From Planctomycetia bacterium (GTDB lineage: Bacteria; Planctomycetota; Planctomycetia; Pirellulales; UBA1268), in assembly GCA_009926295.1 (NCBI GenBank), contig RFPF01000180.1, positions 1-6,355 of the forward strand: 6,355 nucleotides of DNA, in the 5' to 3' direction. Below, in pieces: positions 5,192 through 6,355 of this stretch. The notes beneath the pieces are model-generated. The model did no database searches, was not told the origin of the DNA, and saw only the letters and a program-made list of their open reading frames with translations. Numbering within the stretch: position 1 is the first letter of the stretch; each line of letters opens with the position of its first letter. A program made the position numbers and the translations under genes.

Positions 5192-6355
5192 CTCCCGAGT
5201 GAGGGCTTCGTCGAGATTGAAGATCGCGAGGCACACGCTCGCGAGCGCGGCGTGCTCTGCGGGGTCGAGTGCCTCGTCGCGCGGACTTTTCCCGACACTC
5301 ACCAATTGCTTCGCCGCATCGATGTCGGCCTTGTAGATCGCCAACTGGCGGGCGTGCATCCGTCCCAGCGTCTCGAGGTCGTAACTCGTCGGCTTGCGGC
5401 CGAGGATCCTCCGGAACGCATGCTGGAGCCGACCGTCGGGATCGGCGGCCGCCTTCATGCTCTGCTCCGCCAGCACGCGGGCGGCCTCGACCCAGGTGGG
5501 GTCGTTCAGGGTCGTGAGGGCGTGGAGCGGCGTGCTCGTGCGACTCGCGCGGACGGTGCAGGTCTGCCGGTTGGCCGTGTCGAACATGTTCGCCGGGCTC
5601 ACCGTCCGCCGCCAGAACGTGTACAGGCTCCGGCGATAGAGGTCGGCACCGTGCGATGCCGGGTAGGTGAAATCGCGCTCCTTCGTGATCGCCAGCGCCT
5701 CCCAGATCTCGTCGGGCTGGTAAGGATAGACGGGCTGGCCGCCGATCCGCAGGTCGATCAGGCCGCTGGCGGCGAGCGCCTGGTCGCGGAGCACCATCGA
5801 CGGCATCCGGAATCGCGACGCGCGGGCGTGGAGCCTGTTCTCCGGGTCCTTCGCCAGATGCTCGGCCGCCACCCTGCTCGACTGCCGATAGGCGGCGCTC
5901 GTCACGAGCAGACGGTGCATCTGCTTCTGGCTCCAGCCCCGCTCACGGAACTCGACGGCCAGCCAGTCGAGGAGGTCCATGTGGAGCGGATATTCGCTCT
6001 GCACGCCCATGTCCTCGGTCGTCTTCACGATGCCCGTCCCAAAGAACTGCTGCCACATCCGATTCACCTGAACCCGCGCAGTGAGCGGATGCTCCGGCAG
6101 GAACAGCCACTGCGCCAGGCCGAGCCTGTTTCGCGGGACGCCTTCGGGCAGCGGCGGCAGGAAGGCGGGCGGCGCGAAGTCGAGCTTCTCCCCCTTCGGC
6201 GACAGGTAGTCGCCCCGGTCGAGGATCTTCGTCTCGCGCGGCCTGGCATCGCTCATCACCATCGCCCGCGGAATCTGGTCGCCCTTGTAATCCTCGAGCA
6301 CCTGGCGGTCCTGCTCGTACTGCGCCACCTCCGGCAGGTCCTTCGCGAGCCCCGC
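5189..6355 (-). CDS. DUF1553 (PSD1) domain protein, C-terminal part, runs off the right edge
   Basis: The frame is open to the edge, so the N-terminus (normally a PSCyt1 haem-binding domain plus DUF1549) lies outside. 388 residues are visible. The GTG at 6326-6328 is internal, not the start. The linker VMSDARPRETKILDRGDYLSPKGE is the usual DUF1549-DUF1553 junction. DUF1553 motifs follow: LAQWLFLPEHPLTARVQVNR then MWQQFFGTGIVKTTEDMG, LDWLAVEFRERGWSQKQMHR, RDQALAASGLIDLRIGGQPV then YPYQPDEIWEAL, FDTANRQTCTVRASRTSTPL then HALTTLNDPTWVEAARVLAE. The protein ends at IFNLDEALTRE, the normal family terminus, so the 3' end is intact although its stop codon is contributed by a palindromic repeat. Such proteins are exported and often encoded directly before a DUF1501 gene, as here. 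A role in periplasmic redox or polysaccharide metabolism has been suggested but is not established. Confidence 0.95.
   Translation of the reverse strand, partial: AGLAKDLPEVAQYEQDRQVLEDYKGDQIPRAMVMSDARPRETKILDRGDYLSPKGEKLDFAPPAFLPPLPEGVPRNRLGLAQWLFLPEHPLTARVQVNRMWQQFFGTGIVKTTEDMGVQSEYPLHMDLLDWLAVEFRERGWSQKQMHRLLVTSAAYRQSSRVAAEHLAKDPENRLHARASRFRMPSMVLRDQALAASGLIDLRIGGQPVYPYQPDEIWEALAITKERDFTYPASHGADLYRRSLYTFWRRTVSPANMFDTANRQTCTVRASRTSTPLHALTTLNDPTWVEAARVLAEQSMKAAADPDGRLQHAFRRILGRKPTSYDLETLGRMHARQLAIYKADIDAAKQLVSVGKSPRDEALDPAEHAALASVCLAIFNLDEALTRE

Noticed and set aside
5164..5298. Upstream ATG (5298) for the DUF1501 protein
   Set aside because: It would overlap the DUF1553 3' end by 110 bases and place an unrelated Arg/Ser-rich stretch before the twin-arginine signal. 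The ATG at 5163 gives a standard Tat leader.
1..6355. CRISPR array, tRNA, rRNA, transposase, toxin-antitoxin or defence genes
   Set aside because: No regularly spaced repeats, tRNA-like cloverleaf, rRNA stretch or recognisable protein of these classes was found on either strand.

Overview
The window is GC-rich and every gene I support is on the minus strand. The content points strongly to a planctomycete, probably a Pirellulales-type genome or MAG. Three hallmark planctomycete families are present: a DUF1553 (PSD1) protein, a DUF1501 Tat-exported protein, and a DUF1559 prepilin-like protein with the C-terminal H-x9-DG motif. The assignment rests on recognised family motifs; no database search was possible.

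Layout, in transcription order from right to left. A DUF1553 gene runs off the right edge and ends at 5189. After only 25 bases, filled almost entirely by a short palindrome, comes the DUF1501 gene (5163 to 3694). The two are a typical co-exported pair. A 576-base stretch without a gene (3118-3693) follows. It holds two head-to-head, related elements of about 140 bp, each closed by a 20-21 bp terminal inverted repeat. Next is an isolated 190-residue hypothetical protein (3117 to 2545), with a terminator-like stem and T-run about 35 bases after its stop. Then comes the DUF1559 gene (2324 to 1227), whose leader carries a 13-bp tandem duplication. Last, 54 bases on, is a secreted prenyltransferase/squalene-oxidase-repeat protein (1172 to 80) that appears frameshifted near 350-362. 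The left edge holds a partial third copy of the 140-bp repeat family.

The protein-coding content is ordinary for planctomycetes: exported or surface proteins of poorly known function. The unusual material is in the repeats. First, the ~140-bp family shows paired, compensating differences between copies in an internal hairpin, and most of its imperfect pairs are G-U only on one strand. That suggests a structure maintained as RNA, or a hairpin-dependent mobile element. Second, a small palindrome occurs twice, and both times it supplies the TAG stop codon of the gene it follows. I see no CRISPR array, tRNA, rRNA, transposase or defence system here.
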